Assembly (NCBI GenBank): GCA_051652645.1
Contig: JBOFUP010000092.1
Span: 1 to 64,000 of the forward strand
Origin: UBA7332 sp051652645
Lineage (GTDB): Bacteria; Bacteroidota; Bacteroidia; Bacteroidales; UBA7332
Reading direction: 5' to 3'
Length of the DNA: 64,000 nt
The notes below the pieces were generated by a model. It was not told where the DNA came from. It made no database searches and worked only from the letters and a program-made list of their open reading frames with translations. Below are positions 50,550 to 59,756 of this stretch, piece after piece. Both the position numbers and the translations under genes were made by a program. Each line of letters starts with the position of its first letter. The stretch's first letter is position 1.

Positions 50550-51212
50550 TTAAATGAAGTAGTTTTTCCTATTGAGTGCAGTGTCGAGGAATAATAGAGC
50601 ATGTTTCTTCTGATCAATTATCATTTGAGCTACACCGCTTCGAAGAACATCTTTCCACTCGTTTCTTAACTCCTGAGACTGAGTTAGTCGATCTATAAGT
50701 ATCACACCATTGTGAGTGCTGATTGATCTAGCTATTTGTATTGTCTCAAGTAGAGTCTTTCCTGCTATTGCTCCATGAAGGTATATAAACTCAAATTTTC
50801 TGTTGTCAGAGGCAAGAGGTATATTATCTATAATTTGAATGTTAGATATCTTTGCTCTATTGATATGATGGTTTATATATTCCACATCACCCTTTCTTTG
50901 TATCAGCAGCGATATGTGTGGATTACTATCAGTTTGAGCTATTGCAATAGTAGAGAGTCCATAGTAACTTCCAATCTCTAGAACATATTTTGGCTGTAAA
51001 TGGTTTATGATCTTGCAAAGTATGTGGAACTTCTTCTTATTGATGTGTTTGCCACTCTTGTTACATACAAACTCGATGGCCTCATCGAGTTGATTAACGT
51101 TGCCATATGTCAACTTACCTCTCATAACTTGTGTGATGAGATTAAACGCAAAAGGGCTGTGAACACCAAAGCCTCTTTTATTGCGAAAACGGCGGATATA
51201 TTTTGGACTCAA
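50550..51212 (-). CDS. Class I SAM-dependent methyltransferase-like protein
   Basis: A Rossmann-fold methyltransferase-like protein: the motif YVLEIGSYYGLSTIAIAQ binds SAM, followed by a hydrophobic strand FEFIYLHGAIAG and GVILIDRLTQS. The N-terminal RRFRNKRGFGVHSPFAFNLI is typical of a Bacteroidota family of unknown substrate. No ATG exists near the expected start. The frame extends to TTG 51314, but a perfect -7 box (TATCTTTG, minus strand 51270-51263) lies inside that extension. I therefore favour TTG 51212 (220 aa). Low certainty on the exact start. Confidence 0.75.
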   Translation of the reverse strand: MSPKYIRRFRNKRGFGVHSPFAFNLITQVMRGKLTYGNVNQLDEAIEFVCNKSGKHINKKKFHILCKIINHLQPKYVLEIGSYYGLSTIAIAQTDSNPHISLLIQRKGDVEYINHHINRAKISNIQIIDNIPLASDNRKFEFIYLHGAIAGKTLLETIQIARSISTHNGVILIDRLTQSQELRNEWKDVLRSGVAQMIIDQKKHALLFLDTALNRKNYFI

Positions 51213-51262
51213 ATCTTTGAATGTTATGTTTAACTCAGAGCAATTAATGGTGCTATAACACA

Positions 51263-51270
51263 CAAAGATA
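51263..51270 (-). promoter_or_regulatory. -7 element of the methyltransferase-adenosyltransferase operon
   Basis: On the minus strand TATCTTTG, full consensus; it directly abuts the -33 TTG (51271-51273) of the divergent parC promoter. Confidence 0.5.
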
Positions 51271-51301
51271 TTGAAAAGTAGGGGAAATATTACTATTTTT
51301 G
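51271..51301 (+). promoter_or_regulatory. Promoter of parC
   Basis: TTG at 51271-51273 and TATTTTTG at 51294-51301, 20-base spacer, 32 bases before the parC ATG. It abuts the minus-strand -7 box at 51263-51270, so the two promoters cannot be occupied independently. Confidence 0.7.
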
Positions 51302-51333
51302 CATACAACCTCAATAAATGAGCAGCTAAAGGA

Positions 51334-53970
51334 ATGATTAACGAAAATGAACATAGGGATCAAAAGATGCATCACCTCTCGGGGATGTACCAAAGTTGGT
51401 TTTTAGATTACGCTTCTTACGTAATTCTTGAACGTGCGGTGCCACATATTAATGATGGATTGAAACCAGTTCAGAGGCGTATTCTTCACTCGATGAAACG
51501 TCTCGATGATGGGCGTTATAATAAGGTGGCAAACATTATAGGACATACCATGCAGTTTCATCCACATGGTGATGCTTCCATAGGTGATGCTTTAGTTCAG
51601 CTAGGGCAAAAGGATCTAATGGTAGATTGTCAGGGTAACTGGGGAAATATATTGACAGGAGATGGGGCTGCTGCACCCAGATATATTGAGGCTAGATTGT
51701 CAAAGTTTGCACTAGATGTTGTTTTTAATCCAAAGACAACAGAGTGGAAGCCATCCTATGATGGAAGGAATAAGGAGCCGTTAACGTTGCCTGTGAAGTT
51801 CCCTCTTCTGCTAGCTCAAGGAGTCGAGGGTATAGCTGTGGGTTTGTCTTCGAAGATATTGCCACATAACTTTAATGAGTTGATAGATGCTTCAGTAGCT
51901 TATCTTAAAGGGGAGGAGTTTGTTATATATCCAGATTTCCTCACCGGTGGTTCAATAGATGTATCTCGTTATAATGACGGAGAGCGTGGCGGTGCAGTTA
52001 AGGTAAGAGCCAGAATAGAGAAGAAGGATAATAGAACCCTTTCTATCACACAATTGCCTTTCGGTAAAACTACGTCTACTCTAATTGAGTCTATCCTAAA
52101 GGCTAATGATAAGGGTAAGATCAAGATAAGAAAGGTTGATGATAATACGGCAAAAGATGTTGAAATATTGATACACCTACAGCCGGGTGTATCATCTGAT
52201 AAGGCTATCGATGCACTTTATGCTTTTACAGACTGTGAGACCTCTATCTCGCCAAACTGTTGTGTCATTTCAGAAAATAAGCCACACTTCCTCTGTGTGA
52301 GTGAGGTTTTACGATTTAATACAGACCAAACTCGCGAGCTTCTTAAGCGAGAGCTTGAGATAGAGAAGGGTGAGTTGCAGCAGCAGTTACATTTTGCATC
52401 GTTAGAGAAGATATTTATAGAGCAGAGAATATATAAAGACAAAGGCTTTGAAGAGAGCTCTAATATGGATGAGGCTGTTGAGCATATTGAAAAGAAGCTT
52501 CACAAGTATAAGAAACTATTCATCAGAGAGGTTACTAAGGATGATATTCTTCGTCTTATGGAGATAAAGATGGGTCGAATATTGAGATTTAACTCTCAGA
52601 AGGCTGACGAAATTATCCAAAATACTCAGGAGAGGATAAAGGAGATTGATTATAGTATATCCACAATTGTTGACTTTACAATCAGTTGGTTTCTTCGTCT
52701 AAAGGAGAAGTATGGTAAGAATTTTCCACGACAAACTGAAATTCGAAGCTTTGATACTATTGAAGCTACAAAGGTTGTAGAAGCTAACGAGAAGCTATAT
52801 ATAAATAGGGCTGAGGGATTCATAGGAACATCTCTTAAGAGGGATGAGCTTGTATGCAGCTGCTCTGATATTGATGATATTATTATCTTCTATAGTGATG
52901 GTAGATATAAGATTGTCAAAGTGAGTGATAAGCTTTTTGTTGGAAAGGGTATTATTCATCTTGACGTATTTAAGAAGAATGATAAGCGAACAATCTACAA
53001 TGTTATTTATCGTGATGGAGAGTTTGGTACTTACTATATCAAGAGATTTAACGTAACTGGTATTACTCGGGATAGAGAGTATGATCTAACTCGCGGATCT
53101 GGGGGCTCAAAGGTTCTTTACTTCTCAGCAAATCCTAATGGTGAGGCTGAGGTTGTAAAAGTAATGCTTAAGCCAAAGCCTAGATTGAGACGTTTGCAGT
53201 TTGATGAGGATTTTAGTCGTGTTGATATAAAGGGACGTACTTCTATTGGATGTATTGTTACAAGGAATGATGTAAGTAAGATAACCCTTAAGAGTAGGGG
53301 GAGCTCTACTCTTGGTGGGCGCCAAGTATGGTTTGACCATGATGTTTGTCGTCTTAACTATGATGGAAGGGGTGAGCTTCTAGGTGAATTTCATGGGGAG
53401 GATCTTATCCTTGTTGTTTTGAACAATGGGGAGTACTACACTTCAAACTTTGATCTGACAAACCACTTCGATAGAAATATCTATAGAATAGAGAAGTTGG
53501 ATAGCGAAAAGGTGTGGTCGGTTGTTTACTTCGACGGGGAGACGAATAGTTACATCGCAAAACGTTTCCGTTTTGAGGCAGTAGCCCGCAAACAGTTCTT
53601 CATAAGTGAGCATGCTAAGTCAAGGCTTGTTCTCATAAGTGATGAGGTCTATCCGAGAATAAAGATTGAATTTGCAGCCAAAGAAGCTCAAGAATCTCAA
53701 GAGATTGAACTTGACGAGTTCCAGATTCTTAAGAATATCAAATCGAAGGGTAAATCTATCAGTAGGTTTAAGGTCACAAAAGTTGAGGAGATTGAGCCTA
53801 TAAGGTACCCAGAACCTGAGGTTGAGCCAGAAGAGGAGAGCTTTGATCTTGAAGGTGATGAGTTTGATGATTTAGAGATCGATTCAGACCAAGAGTCATC
53901 GGAGGGCTCAGACGAGTTTGACGACTCAGCTATTAGAGATGAAATTGAGGGGCAGAAAAGGCTGTTCTGA
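51334..53970 (+). CDS. parC: DNA topoisomerase IV subunit A (type IIA, GyrA/ParC family)
   Basis: The DNA-cleaving subunit of topoisomerase IV. The N-terminal winged-helix region has FLDYASYVILERAVPHINDGLKPVQRRILHSM (QRR motif), the quinolone-region HPHGDASIGDAL near residue 85, and the catalytic Tyr in AAPRYIEARLS near 113. A beta-pinwheel C-terminal domain spans about 490-790. The last 60 residues are strongly acidic (PEVEPEEESFDLEGDEFDD...). At 878 aa it fits the Bacteroidota ParC form; no GyrA box (QRRGGKG) is visible, which favours ParC over GyrA. Confidence 0.92.
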   Translation: MINENEHRDQKMHHLSGMYQSWFLDYASYVILERAVPHINDGLKPVQRRILHSMKRLDDGRYNKVANIIGHTMQFHPHGDASIGDALVQLGQKDLMVDCQGNWGNILTGDGAAAPRYIEARLSKFALDVVFNPKTTEWKPSYDGRNKEPLTLPVKFPLLLAQGVEGIAVGLSSKILPHNFNELIDASVAYLKGEEFVIYPDFLTGGSIDVSRYNDGERGGAVKVRARIEKKDNRTLSITQLPFGKTTSTLIESILKANDKGKIKIRKVDDNTAKDVEILIHLQPGVSSDKAIDALYAFTDCETSISPNCCVISENKPHFLCVSEVLRFNTDQTRELLKRELEIEKGELQQQLHFASLEKIFIEQRIYKDKGFEESSNMDEAVEHIEKKLHKYKKLFIREVTKDDILRLMEIKMGRILRFNSQKADEIIQNTQERIKEIDYSISTIVDFTISWFLRLKEKYGKNFPRQTEIRSFDTIEATKVVEANEKLYINRAEGFIGTSLKRDELVCSCSDIDDIIIFYSDGRYKIVKVSDKLFVGKGIIHLDVFKKNDKRTIYNVIYRDGEFGTYYIKRFNVTGITRDREYDLTRGSGGSKVLYFSANPNGEAEVVKVMLKPKPRLRRLQFDEDFSRVDIKGRTSIGCIVTRNDVSKITLKSRGSSTLGGRQVWFDHDVCRLNYDGRGELLGEFHGEDLILVVLNNGEYYTSNFDLTNHFDRNIYRIEKLDSEKVWSVVYFDGETNSYIAKRFRFEAVARKQFFISEHAKSRLVLISDEVYPRIKIEFAAKEAQESQEIELDEFQILKNIKSKGKSISRFKVTKVEEIEPIRYPEPEVEPEEESFDLEGDEFDDLEIDSDQESSEGSDEFDDSAIRDEIEGQKRLF

Positions 53971-53983
53971 CACAGAAATATAT

Positions 53984-54038
53984 GTAAGGCTAGGTAAGAA
54001 GGTTCATTTTTGAATACTTCTTACCTAGCCTTACTCTT
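53984..54038 (+). terminator. Intrinsic terminator of parC
   Basis: GTAAGGCTAGGTAAGAAG (53984-54001) is perfectly complementary to 54017-54034 over a 15-base loop, then TCTTTTTATT. Confidence 0.9.
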
Positions 54039-54113
54039 TTTATTGTATGTTGGATATTATATTTACTATACTCAAAAAGCGTATGTCAAAGTATAAACAA
54101 ATGGATGTTTATG

Positions 54114-54146
54114 TTGTTAGACTTGAAACTTTATTCACTATATTTG
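54114..54146 (+). promoter_or_regulatory. Promoter of the DUF4254 gene cluster
   Basis: TTG (54114-54116) and TATATTTG (54139-54146), 22-base spacer, 33 bases before the start codon. Confidence 0.6.
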
Positions 54147-54179
54147 CCCATAAACTAATTTGAAAACTATAAAAAACAT

Positions 54180-54794
54180 ATGACTATGAGCAGTTTTAGT
54201 GTTCTCTCAAATGATATATTCTCTTCAGCGACTGCATACTATCACACAATGGATAATGTTGATGCAACGATGGAAAACCCTTATGAAATAAGAACAATAG
54301 AGTATTATCTATTTCTAAAGAACTGGATTGATGCAGTACAATGGCACTTGGAGGATATTATTAGAGATCCAAATATTGATCCAGCAGAGGCTCTTTTAAT
54401 CAAACGAAGAATCGATGCATCAAATCAAGATAGAACTGACTTAGTAGAACTTATTGATAGTTATTTCTTAGATAAGTACAAAAACGTTGTCGTAAATAGT
54501 GATGCGACAATAAATACAGAGAGTCCTGCTTGGGCTATAGATAGACTATCTATTCTTGCATTGAAGATTTATCATATGCAGCAAGAAGTTGACCGTACAG
54601 ATGCTACGCCTGAACATATTGAGCAGTGTCGTGTTAAACTAAATATTCTTCTTGATCAGAGAGTAGATCTTTCTTCAGCTATAGATCAGTTATTGTCTGA
54701 TATTGAGTCAGGATGTAAATTTATGAAGGTTTACAAGCAGATGAAGATGTACAATGATCCAAGTTTGAACCCAGTACTCTATGCAAAAAAGTAA
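54180..54794 (+). CDS. DUF4254 family protein
   Basis: A 204-aa, probably all-helical cytoplasmic protein. The conserved elements seen are NPYEIRTIEYYLFLKNWIDAVQWHLEDIIRDP near residue 37, IKRRIDASNQDRTDLVELID near 72 and SPAWAIDRLSILALKIYHM near 117. The family is conserved in Bacteroidota and often sits before a family 9 glycosyltransferase, as here (14-base overlap), so a role in lipopolysaccharide assembly is plausible but unproven. ATG 54180 or ATG 54186 could be the start. Confidence 0.85.
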   Translation: MTMSSFSVLSNDIFSSATAYYHTMDNVDATMENPYEIRTIEYYLFLKNWIDAVQWHLEDIIRDPNIDPAEALLIKRRIDASNQDRTDLVELIDSYFLDKYKNVVVNSDATINTESPAWAIDRLSILALKIYHMQQEVDRTDATPEHIEQCRVKLNILLDQRVDLSSAIDQLLSDIESGCKFMKVYKQMKMYNDPSLNPVLYAKK

Positions 54795-55815
54795 GAGGGT
54801 ATTGATATTGAGGTTCTCAGCTATTGGAGATGTGGCAATGGCACTTCCTGTTGTCTACTCTGTGGCTAAGGCCAACCCTGAGTGTGAATTTACTTTTGTG
54901 TCGCAATCATTTTTGGGGAAATTACTGGTAAATAAGCCATCAAACTTGACCTTTCTACCTATTAATATTTCGAAGGAAGAGAGGAGCTTTAAGGGGGTCA
55001 TATTACTATTTAATCGCCTTTACAAAATGAATTTCGATATGGTGATTGACCTTCATGATGTTTTGAGAACAAAAGTTATTCGTTCTCTTTTCTCATTGAG
55101 AGGTGTTCGATGTTCTGTTATTGACAAAGGTAGATCAGAAAAAAAAGCTCTTACGGCTAGGGATAATAAGGTTTTCAAGCAACTAAAGAGTAGTGTCGAA
55201 AGATATAAGGATACGATCAACCATGCTGGTTTTGATTTTGATTTGTCTTTTAACTCCCTTTTTGATGGTAAAAGTGCTGATTTAACCAAGGTAAACTCTA
55301 TTTTCGGTAAGAAGAGTGGGAAGTGGATTGGTTTGGCTCCATTTGCAAAACATAAGGGGAAGATTTACCCATTAGATAAGTGCAGCATATTGATAGATCT
55401 TCTACTTAAGCGAGATGATGTGAAGATTCTTCTTTTCGGTGGCGGAGCTCATGAGATATCTGTTATGAATGACCTTGCTGGTGGTAGGGATAGGGTACTT
55501 GTTACTGGGGGGTCTATGGAGTTTTATGACGAGCTTGCTCTTATGAGTCAACTCGATTTGATGATTTCTATGGATTCGGCAAACATGCATCTAGCTTCAC
55601 TTGTTGGAACTCCTGTAGTTTCTGTTTGGGGTGCTACTCATCCATTTGCTGGTTTTATGGGATATGGTCAATCAGCTGATCGAGCAGTTCAGTTGGACCT
55701 TCCCTGTAGACCATGCTCTGTATTTGGAGACAAGGAGTGCTATAGAGGCGATTTTGCTTGTATGGAGCAATTGTCTCCTGAGAGAATAGAAGATGTTGTA
55801 AATAGATTGCTATAA
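54781..55815 (+). CDS. Glycosyltransferase family 9 (heptosyltransferase-like)
   Basis: A GT-B fold transferase of family GT9, the class that adds heptose or related sugars to the lipopolysaccharide core. The N-terminal RVLILRFSAIGDVAMALPVVYSV is diagnostic (RxSxxGD). The C-terminal half has IGLAPFAKHKGKIYPLDKC near residue 185, ILLFGGGAHE near 218, LMISMDSANMHLASLVGTPVVSVWGATHPF near 262, then LPCRPCSVFGDKECYRGDFACM, a cysteine-rich stretch common in this family. Length 344 aa. It overlaps DUF4254 by 14 bases and precedes a lipopolysaccharide-kinase-like gene by 39. Confidence 0.92.
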   Translation: MQKSKRVLILRFSAIGDVAMALPVVYSVAKANPECEFTFVSQSFLGKLLVNKPSNLTFLPINISKEERSFKGVILLFNRLYKMNFDMVIDLHDVLRTKVIRSLFSLRGVRCSVIDKGRSEKKALTARDNKVFKQLKSSVERYKDTINHAGFDFDLSFNSLFDGKSADLTKVNSIFGKKSGKWIGLAPFAKHKGKIYPLDKCSILIDLLLKRDDVKILLFGGGAHEISVMNDLAGGRDRVLVTGGSMEFYDELALMSQLDLMISMDSANMHLASLVGTPVVSVWGATHPFAGFMGYGQSADRAVQLDLPCRPCSVFGDKECYRGDFACMEQLSPERIEDVVNRLL

Positions 55816-55854
55816 GCAAATTTTAAAGAGTCAGTCGCAGATAAACAAGAAAAG

Positions 55855-56625
55855 ATGAAAATACGAGTAGTAGTCAACCCAGATTATGCAAACTTCTTGA
55901 GTTTTGTAGAAGATCTGCCTTACTTATTTGATAAGTCGGGGGAGGTTATTTATAAGGGGAGGAACGAGTTGAGATTATATAATATTGATGGTATAGATCT
56001 TGTAGTTAAGAGCTTCAAGATACCAAATATAGTTAATCAGTTAGTATACTCATTGTTTCGGCCTTCAAAAAGTAGACGCTCGTATGAACATGCATTACGT
56101 TTATTAGATGGAGGATTCAATACTCCAGTTCCTATAGCCTATGTAGAGACAAGATCATTCGGACTGTTTAAAGGAAGCTATTTTGTCTCTTTTAAAGCTT
56201 GCGAGACAAGATTGTTGAGGGAGTTTGACGATGATAGTGTTCACGGACGTGAGGCTCTTATAGAGTCAATAGGTAGTTACTTGGCATCCCTTCATGAAGC
56301 TGGGATATATCATGAGGATTTCTCTCCTGGGAATGTAATGTTTGACAAATTAGATGAGGGGGATCAGTATAGCTTCTCTCTTGTTGACATTAATAGAATG
56401 AATTTCGGTACTATTAGTGAGCGAAGAGGGTATAGTGCATTTAGGCGCCTTTGGGGAGGTGATAATTTTTTTCGAATTGCCGCAGCTAGCTATGCTAGGG
56501 CTAGAGGATACGATCCTCAGACTGCTATAAAAATAGTGAGAGAAGAGGTGGCAAAATTTAGAAAGAGTAATCACGCTCACCAAAAACGTAAGGCTTGGTT
56601 TCAAAAAATATTTGGACAAAAATAG
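55855..56625 (+). CDS. Lipopolysaccharide kinase (Kdo/WaaP-type) family protein
   Basis: A protein-kinase-like fold enzyme of the Kdo/WaaP family, expected to phosphorylate a sugar of the lipopolysaccharide core. It has a glycine-poor N-lobe with the lysine in GIDLVVKSFKIPN near residue 48. The catalytic loop is GIYHEDFSPGNVMFD near 150-164 (HxDxxxxN), and the metal-binding Asp lies in FSLVDINRMNF near 176. Length 256 aa. It follows the GT9 gene, which supports a joint role in core assembly (inference). Confidence 0.85.
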   Translation: MKIRVVVNPDYANFLSFVEDLPYLFDKSGEVIYKGRNELRLYNIDGIDLVVKSFKIPNIVNQLVYSLFRPSKSRRSYEHALRLLDGGFNTPVPIAYVETRSFGLFKGSYFVSFKACETRLLREFDDDSVHGREALIESIGSYLASLHEAGIYHEDFSPGNVMFDKLDEGDQYSFSLVDINRMNFGTISERRGYSAFRRLWGGDNFFRIAAASYARARGYDPQTAIKIVREEVAKFRKSNHAHQKRKAWFQKIFGQK

Positions 56626-56643
56626 GTTAATCACATATATGTT

Positions 56644-57402
56644 ATGGAACGAGAAATAGATCTTATTATAGATAATATTGATGAGTTGCGAGCATTAGTT
56701 GTTGCAATGGGTGAAGAGGGTAGTTCTACAGGTATCCTACATCGAATCACATTGGACAAGGCCAACAAAATTGTTAAGTTGATAACCAATATTGAATCAA
56801 ATTCATTAAAAGAGATATCGAGTTCTTTGTCTCATATTGAAGACTCTTTACCTAAGAAGCCGAAATTAATAGTTCCACCTCTAGAGATGGATAATAATCT
56901 TGTTGATGATAATGACGAGATTATCCATGTTGACATTCCTGATGATTCGAACCTGGTTGATGAGACTAAGTTTGACGATGTTAAGATAGCGGAACCCCTC
57001 GAACTTAATAAAAATCTGGTAGATGATTATGATGAGGATCTCATACAAGATTATAAAGATGAAGGATTAGATCCAGAGATAGATTCGGCTAATATTAAAC
57101 CTCTTGAAGAGATCAACATAAAGGTGTTAGGAGAGAAAGTATCAACATCTTCTAATGTTGAAAGGTCAATGTTCAAGAAGATAGATGATATAAGGGAATT
57201 AATATCCCTAAATGATAGATTCCTATTCCTTAGAGAACTTTTCGGTGGTAACAGTATGCTAATGGATCAAACATTAGATCAAATTAACTCAATGAATAGC
57301 TTTGAGGAGTGTAGTGAGATGTTAACCAACATATTTGATTGGGATACGGAGAGTGAGTCGACGAAATATTTTTTTACGCTAATCACTCAACGATTTAGGT
57401 AA
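56644..57402 (+). CDS. Conserved hypothetical protein with acidic repeats
   Basis: Not recognised by function. Three parts are visible in its 252 aa: a helical N-terminus (1-70); an acidic, probably disordered middle (about 75-160) with NLVDD recurring as PPLEMDNNLVDDNDE, DDSNLVDETK and PLELNKNLVDDYDED; and a helical C-terminus (SLNDRFLFLRELFGGNSMLMDQTLDQIN, about 180-252). This C-terminus resembles one found at the end of several Bacteroidota hypothetical proteins. No signal peptide or membrane helix. It lies between the kinase-like gene (18 bases) and rsmI (37 bases). Confidence 0.7.
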   Translation: MEREIDLIIDNIDELRALVVAMGEEGSSTGILHRITLDKANKIVKLITNIESNSLKEISSSLSHIEDSLPKKPKLIVPPLEMDNNLVDDNDEIIHVDIPDDSNLVDETKFDDVKIAEPLELNKNLVDDYDEDLIQDYKDEGLDPEIDSANIKPLEEINIKVLGEKVSTSSNVERSMFKKIDDIRELISLNDRFLFLRELFGGNSMLMDQTLDQINSMNSFEECSEMLTNIFDWDTESESTKYFFTLITQRFR

Positions 57403-57439
57403 TGATTTGTTATTAATTAAAAATAAGGTTAACCAACCT

Positions 57440-58111
57440 ATGGGTAAATTATTTGTTGTTCCTACTCCAGTAGGTAATTTGGAGGATATGACCTTGAGAG
57501 CTATAAGGGTTCTTAAGGAGGTTGACTTAATTCTTGCAGAAGATACAAGAACTAGCTCTAAGCTATTAAAGCATTTTGAGATTGAGACTCGTATGCAGTC
57601 TCACCATAAGTTTAATGAGCATAAGAGTGTTGAGCATGTCGTTCAGCGCATACAAGCAGGGGAGAATATAGCTTTGATCTCTGATGCAGGAACACCTGCA
57701 ATATCTGATCCAGGGTTCCTACTAGTTCGCTCTTGTGCCCGTGCAGGGGTTGAGGTAGAGACTCTTCCTGGAGCAACAGCTTTAATTCCTGCATTGGTTA
57801 ACTCTGGTTTGCCAAATGATAGGTTCTGTTTTGAAGGCTTTCTTCCTCCAAAGAAAGGTCGTATGACTCGTCTAAAGGAGTTAGCAGAGGAGAATAGAAG
57901 TATTGTATTCTATGAGTCGCCTTATCGTGTGGTTAAAACTCTTACTCAACTTGCCGAATATTTCGGTGCTGATAGACAGGCTTCTTTTAGCAGAGAGATA
58001 TCAAAACTTCATGAAGATACTCAAAGAGGAACTCTTGAGGAGTTAATAGCATACTTCTCAGAGAAAGAGCCTAAGGGTGAATTTGTCATTGTTGTGGCTG
58101 GTAGAGGTTGA
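57440..58111 (+). CDS. rsmI: 16S rRNA (cytidine(1402)-2'-O)-methyltransferase
   Basis: Methylates the ribose of C1402 in the decoding centre of 16S rRNA. Tetrapyrrole-methylase-like fold with the expected blocks: GKLFVVPTPVGNLEDMTLRA at the start, ILAEDTRTSSKLLKHF near residue 33, ALISDAGTPAISDPGFLLV near 77, PGATALIPALVNSGLPNDRFCFEGFLP near 108 and FYESPYRV near 154. ATG 57440 is preferred over an in-frame start at 57407. Length 223 aa. Confidence 0.96.
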   Translation: MGKLFVVPTPVGNLEDMTLRAIRVLKEVDLILAEDTRTSSKLLKHFEIETRMQSHHKFNEHKSVEHVVQRIQAGENIALISDAGTPAISDPGFLLVRSCARAGVEVETLPGATALIPALVNSGLPNDRFCFEGFLPPKKGRMTRLKELAEENRSIVFYESPYRVVKTLTQLAEYFGADRQASFSREISKLHEDTQRGTLEELIAYFSEKEPKGEFVIVVAGRG

Positions 58112-58145
58112 GTATTTGTAACTGATTGATTTAATTAAAAACAAT

Positions 58146-59000
58146 ATGAGAAGATTTGCATTACCTTTATTATCACTAGTTCTACTTTTAGGAAGTTGCA
58201 ATAGTGGGGAGAACGAAAAAAAGTTGCAAGAGGAGAATCAAGCTCTTAAACTTGAGTTGTCAAACACACAGACTCAATATAGTGAGGCTCTCACGATATT
58301 AGATGATGTGGAAGCTGGTTTCCAGAAGATCAGAGAGGCTGAGAGGTTTGTTAATATCGAGAGTTCCTCTGAGACATCACTCTCTAAACGTCAGAAGATT
58401 GAGGGTGACATTTCTATGATTACTCAAACTCTTCAAAAGAACAGAGAGCAACTAGAGAAGCTTAAGGCCTTGAGTGCAAATAATAGCCAACTAAAAGGTT
58501 TGGTTGATAGATTGACAAAAGAGGTAGAGAGTAAGACTCAAATGATAGTTTCTCTTCAAGAGGAACTTGCAAAAAAAGATATTAGAATTGGTGAATTGGA
58601 CCGATCTGTTGCAGCTTTGAATACTCAAGTTGGAGAGATGCAAGAGGAGGGTAATAAACAACGTTCTACTATAAAAGAGCAGGATCAAGAGCTTAATCGT
58701 GCTTGGTATGTATATGGTAAGAAATCAGAGCTTAAAGATCAAAATATATTGTCTGGTGGTGGACTATTTAGATCTAAAGAAGTAATGAAGGGTGATTTCA
58801 ATAAAGATATTTTTAATAGTATTGATATTCGCAATTTTGAACTTCTTGAGCTGCCTGCTAAAAAAGCTAAGCTTTTGACTACTCACCCAGAGGATTCTTA
58901 TACTTTAGGCAAAGATGCTAATGGAATGATGGTTCTTAGCATTAACAATTTTCAATTATTCTGGAGCCTTTCGCGCTATTTAGTTATTGAGTTGGATTGA
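58146..59000 (+). CDS. Coiled-coil lipoprotein
   Basis: A 285-aa lipoprotein: signal MRRFALPLLSLVLLLGSC with lipobox LLGSC (Cys18), then a long heptad-patterned coiled coil to about residue 190 (KLQEENQALKLELSNTQTQYSEAL..., LKGLVDRLTKEVESKTQMIVSLQEELAKKD). A compact C-terminal domain follows (ELKDQNILSGGGLFRSKEVMKGDFNKDIFNSIDI). Related lipoproteins are widespread in Bacteroidales; their function is not known. A mineral- or peptidoglycan-linked role cannot be told from sequence. Confidence 0.8.
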   Translation: MRRFALPLLSLVLLLGSCNSGENEKKLQEENQALKLELSNTQTQYSEALTILDDVEAGFQKIREAERFVNIESSSETSLSKRQKIEGDISMITQTLQKNREQLEKLKALSANNSQLKGLVDRLTKEVESKTQMIVSLQEELAKKDIRIGELDRSVAALNTQVGEMQEEGNKQRSTIKEQDQELNRAWYVYGKKSELKDQNILSGGGLFRSKEVMKGDFNKDIFNSIDIRNFELLELPAKKAKLLTTHPEDSYTLGKDANGMMVLSINNFQLFWSLSRYLVIELD

Positions 59001-59006
59001 TTGTAG

Positions 59007-59702
59007 ATGAAGTATAGTAACCTTTTTATTGATCTCGATGATACGCTTTGGGATACTCGTGAGAATATGAGAATAAGTTTAGAGGAGTTATATGATACTC
59101 ATAATCTAAATAATAACTTTGACTCTTTCGACCACTTCCACTCCATATATTATTCAAAGAATAAGGAGCTTTGGCATATGTATCACCATGGACAGATACT
59201 CAAGTCTCACCTTATAGTGGAGCGATTTAAATATCCTTTTCTTAAGGTAGGAGTAGATATAAGTGATTTGTATGCAGAGAAGTTGAACAGTGATTTTATT
59301 GGCTTTACAACAACCAAAACTAGACTTATACCTCATGCCGTTGAGCTGTTGGAGTATTTAGCACCTAACTACAAGATGCACATACTCTCAAATGGGTTTC
59401 GAGAAGCGCAGTATAGAAAATTGAAGAATTCAGGCTTAATAGAGTATTTTGACCACATTATATTGTCTGATGATATTGGTTACAATAAGCCTCATCCAGA
59501 GATCTTCGCTCATGCCTTAAGATCTACAAATTGCAAGAAATCTCATGCTTTGATGATTGGGGATAATTTTGATGCAGATATTACTGGAGCACGCAATAGT
59601 AAAATTGATCAGATTTATTTCCGTAATGGAGATGATGTTAAGATGAATTTCGAACCAACATTTGTTGTGGACAAACTATGTGAGATAGAGTCCATACTAT
59701 GA
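59007..59702 (+). CDS. HAD-family YjjG-like pyrimidine nucleotidase
   Basis: A HAD-superfamily phosphatase of the YjjG type, which in E. coli dephosphorylates non-canonical pyrimidine nucleotides. Motif I is FIDLDDTLWDT (residues 7-17, DxDxT), motif II HILSNGF near 125, motif III Lys in IGYNKPHPEIFAHAL near 153, and motif IV GDNFDADITGARN near 184. The helical cap lies between motif I and II. Length 231 aa. A bidirectional terminator separates it from sufS. Confidence 0.9.
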   Translation: MKYSNLFIDLDDTLWDTRENMRISLEELYDTHNLNNNFDSFDHFHSIYYSKNKELWHMYHHGQILKSHLIVERFKYPFLKVGVDISDLYAEKLNSDFIGFTTTKTRLIPHAVELLEYLAPNYKMHILSNGFREAQYRKLKNSGLIEYFDHIILSDDIGYNKPHPEIFAHALRSTNCKKSHALMIGDNFDADITGARNSKIDQIYFRNGDDVKMNFEPTFVVDKLCEIESIL

Positions 59703-59709
59703 TGATTAT

Positions 59710-59756
59710 AAAAATAAGAGAGACACTCCTTCTTTTGGAGTGTCTCTCTTATTTTT
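59710..59756. terminator. Bidirectional terminator with 20-bp perfect stem
   Basis: 59710-59729 and 59737-59756 are perfect reverse complements (core AAGAGAGACACTCC / GGAGTGTCTCTCTT), 7-base loop; it serves both the YjjG-like gene and sufS and overlaps the sufS stop codon. Confidence 0.92.
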
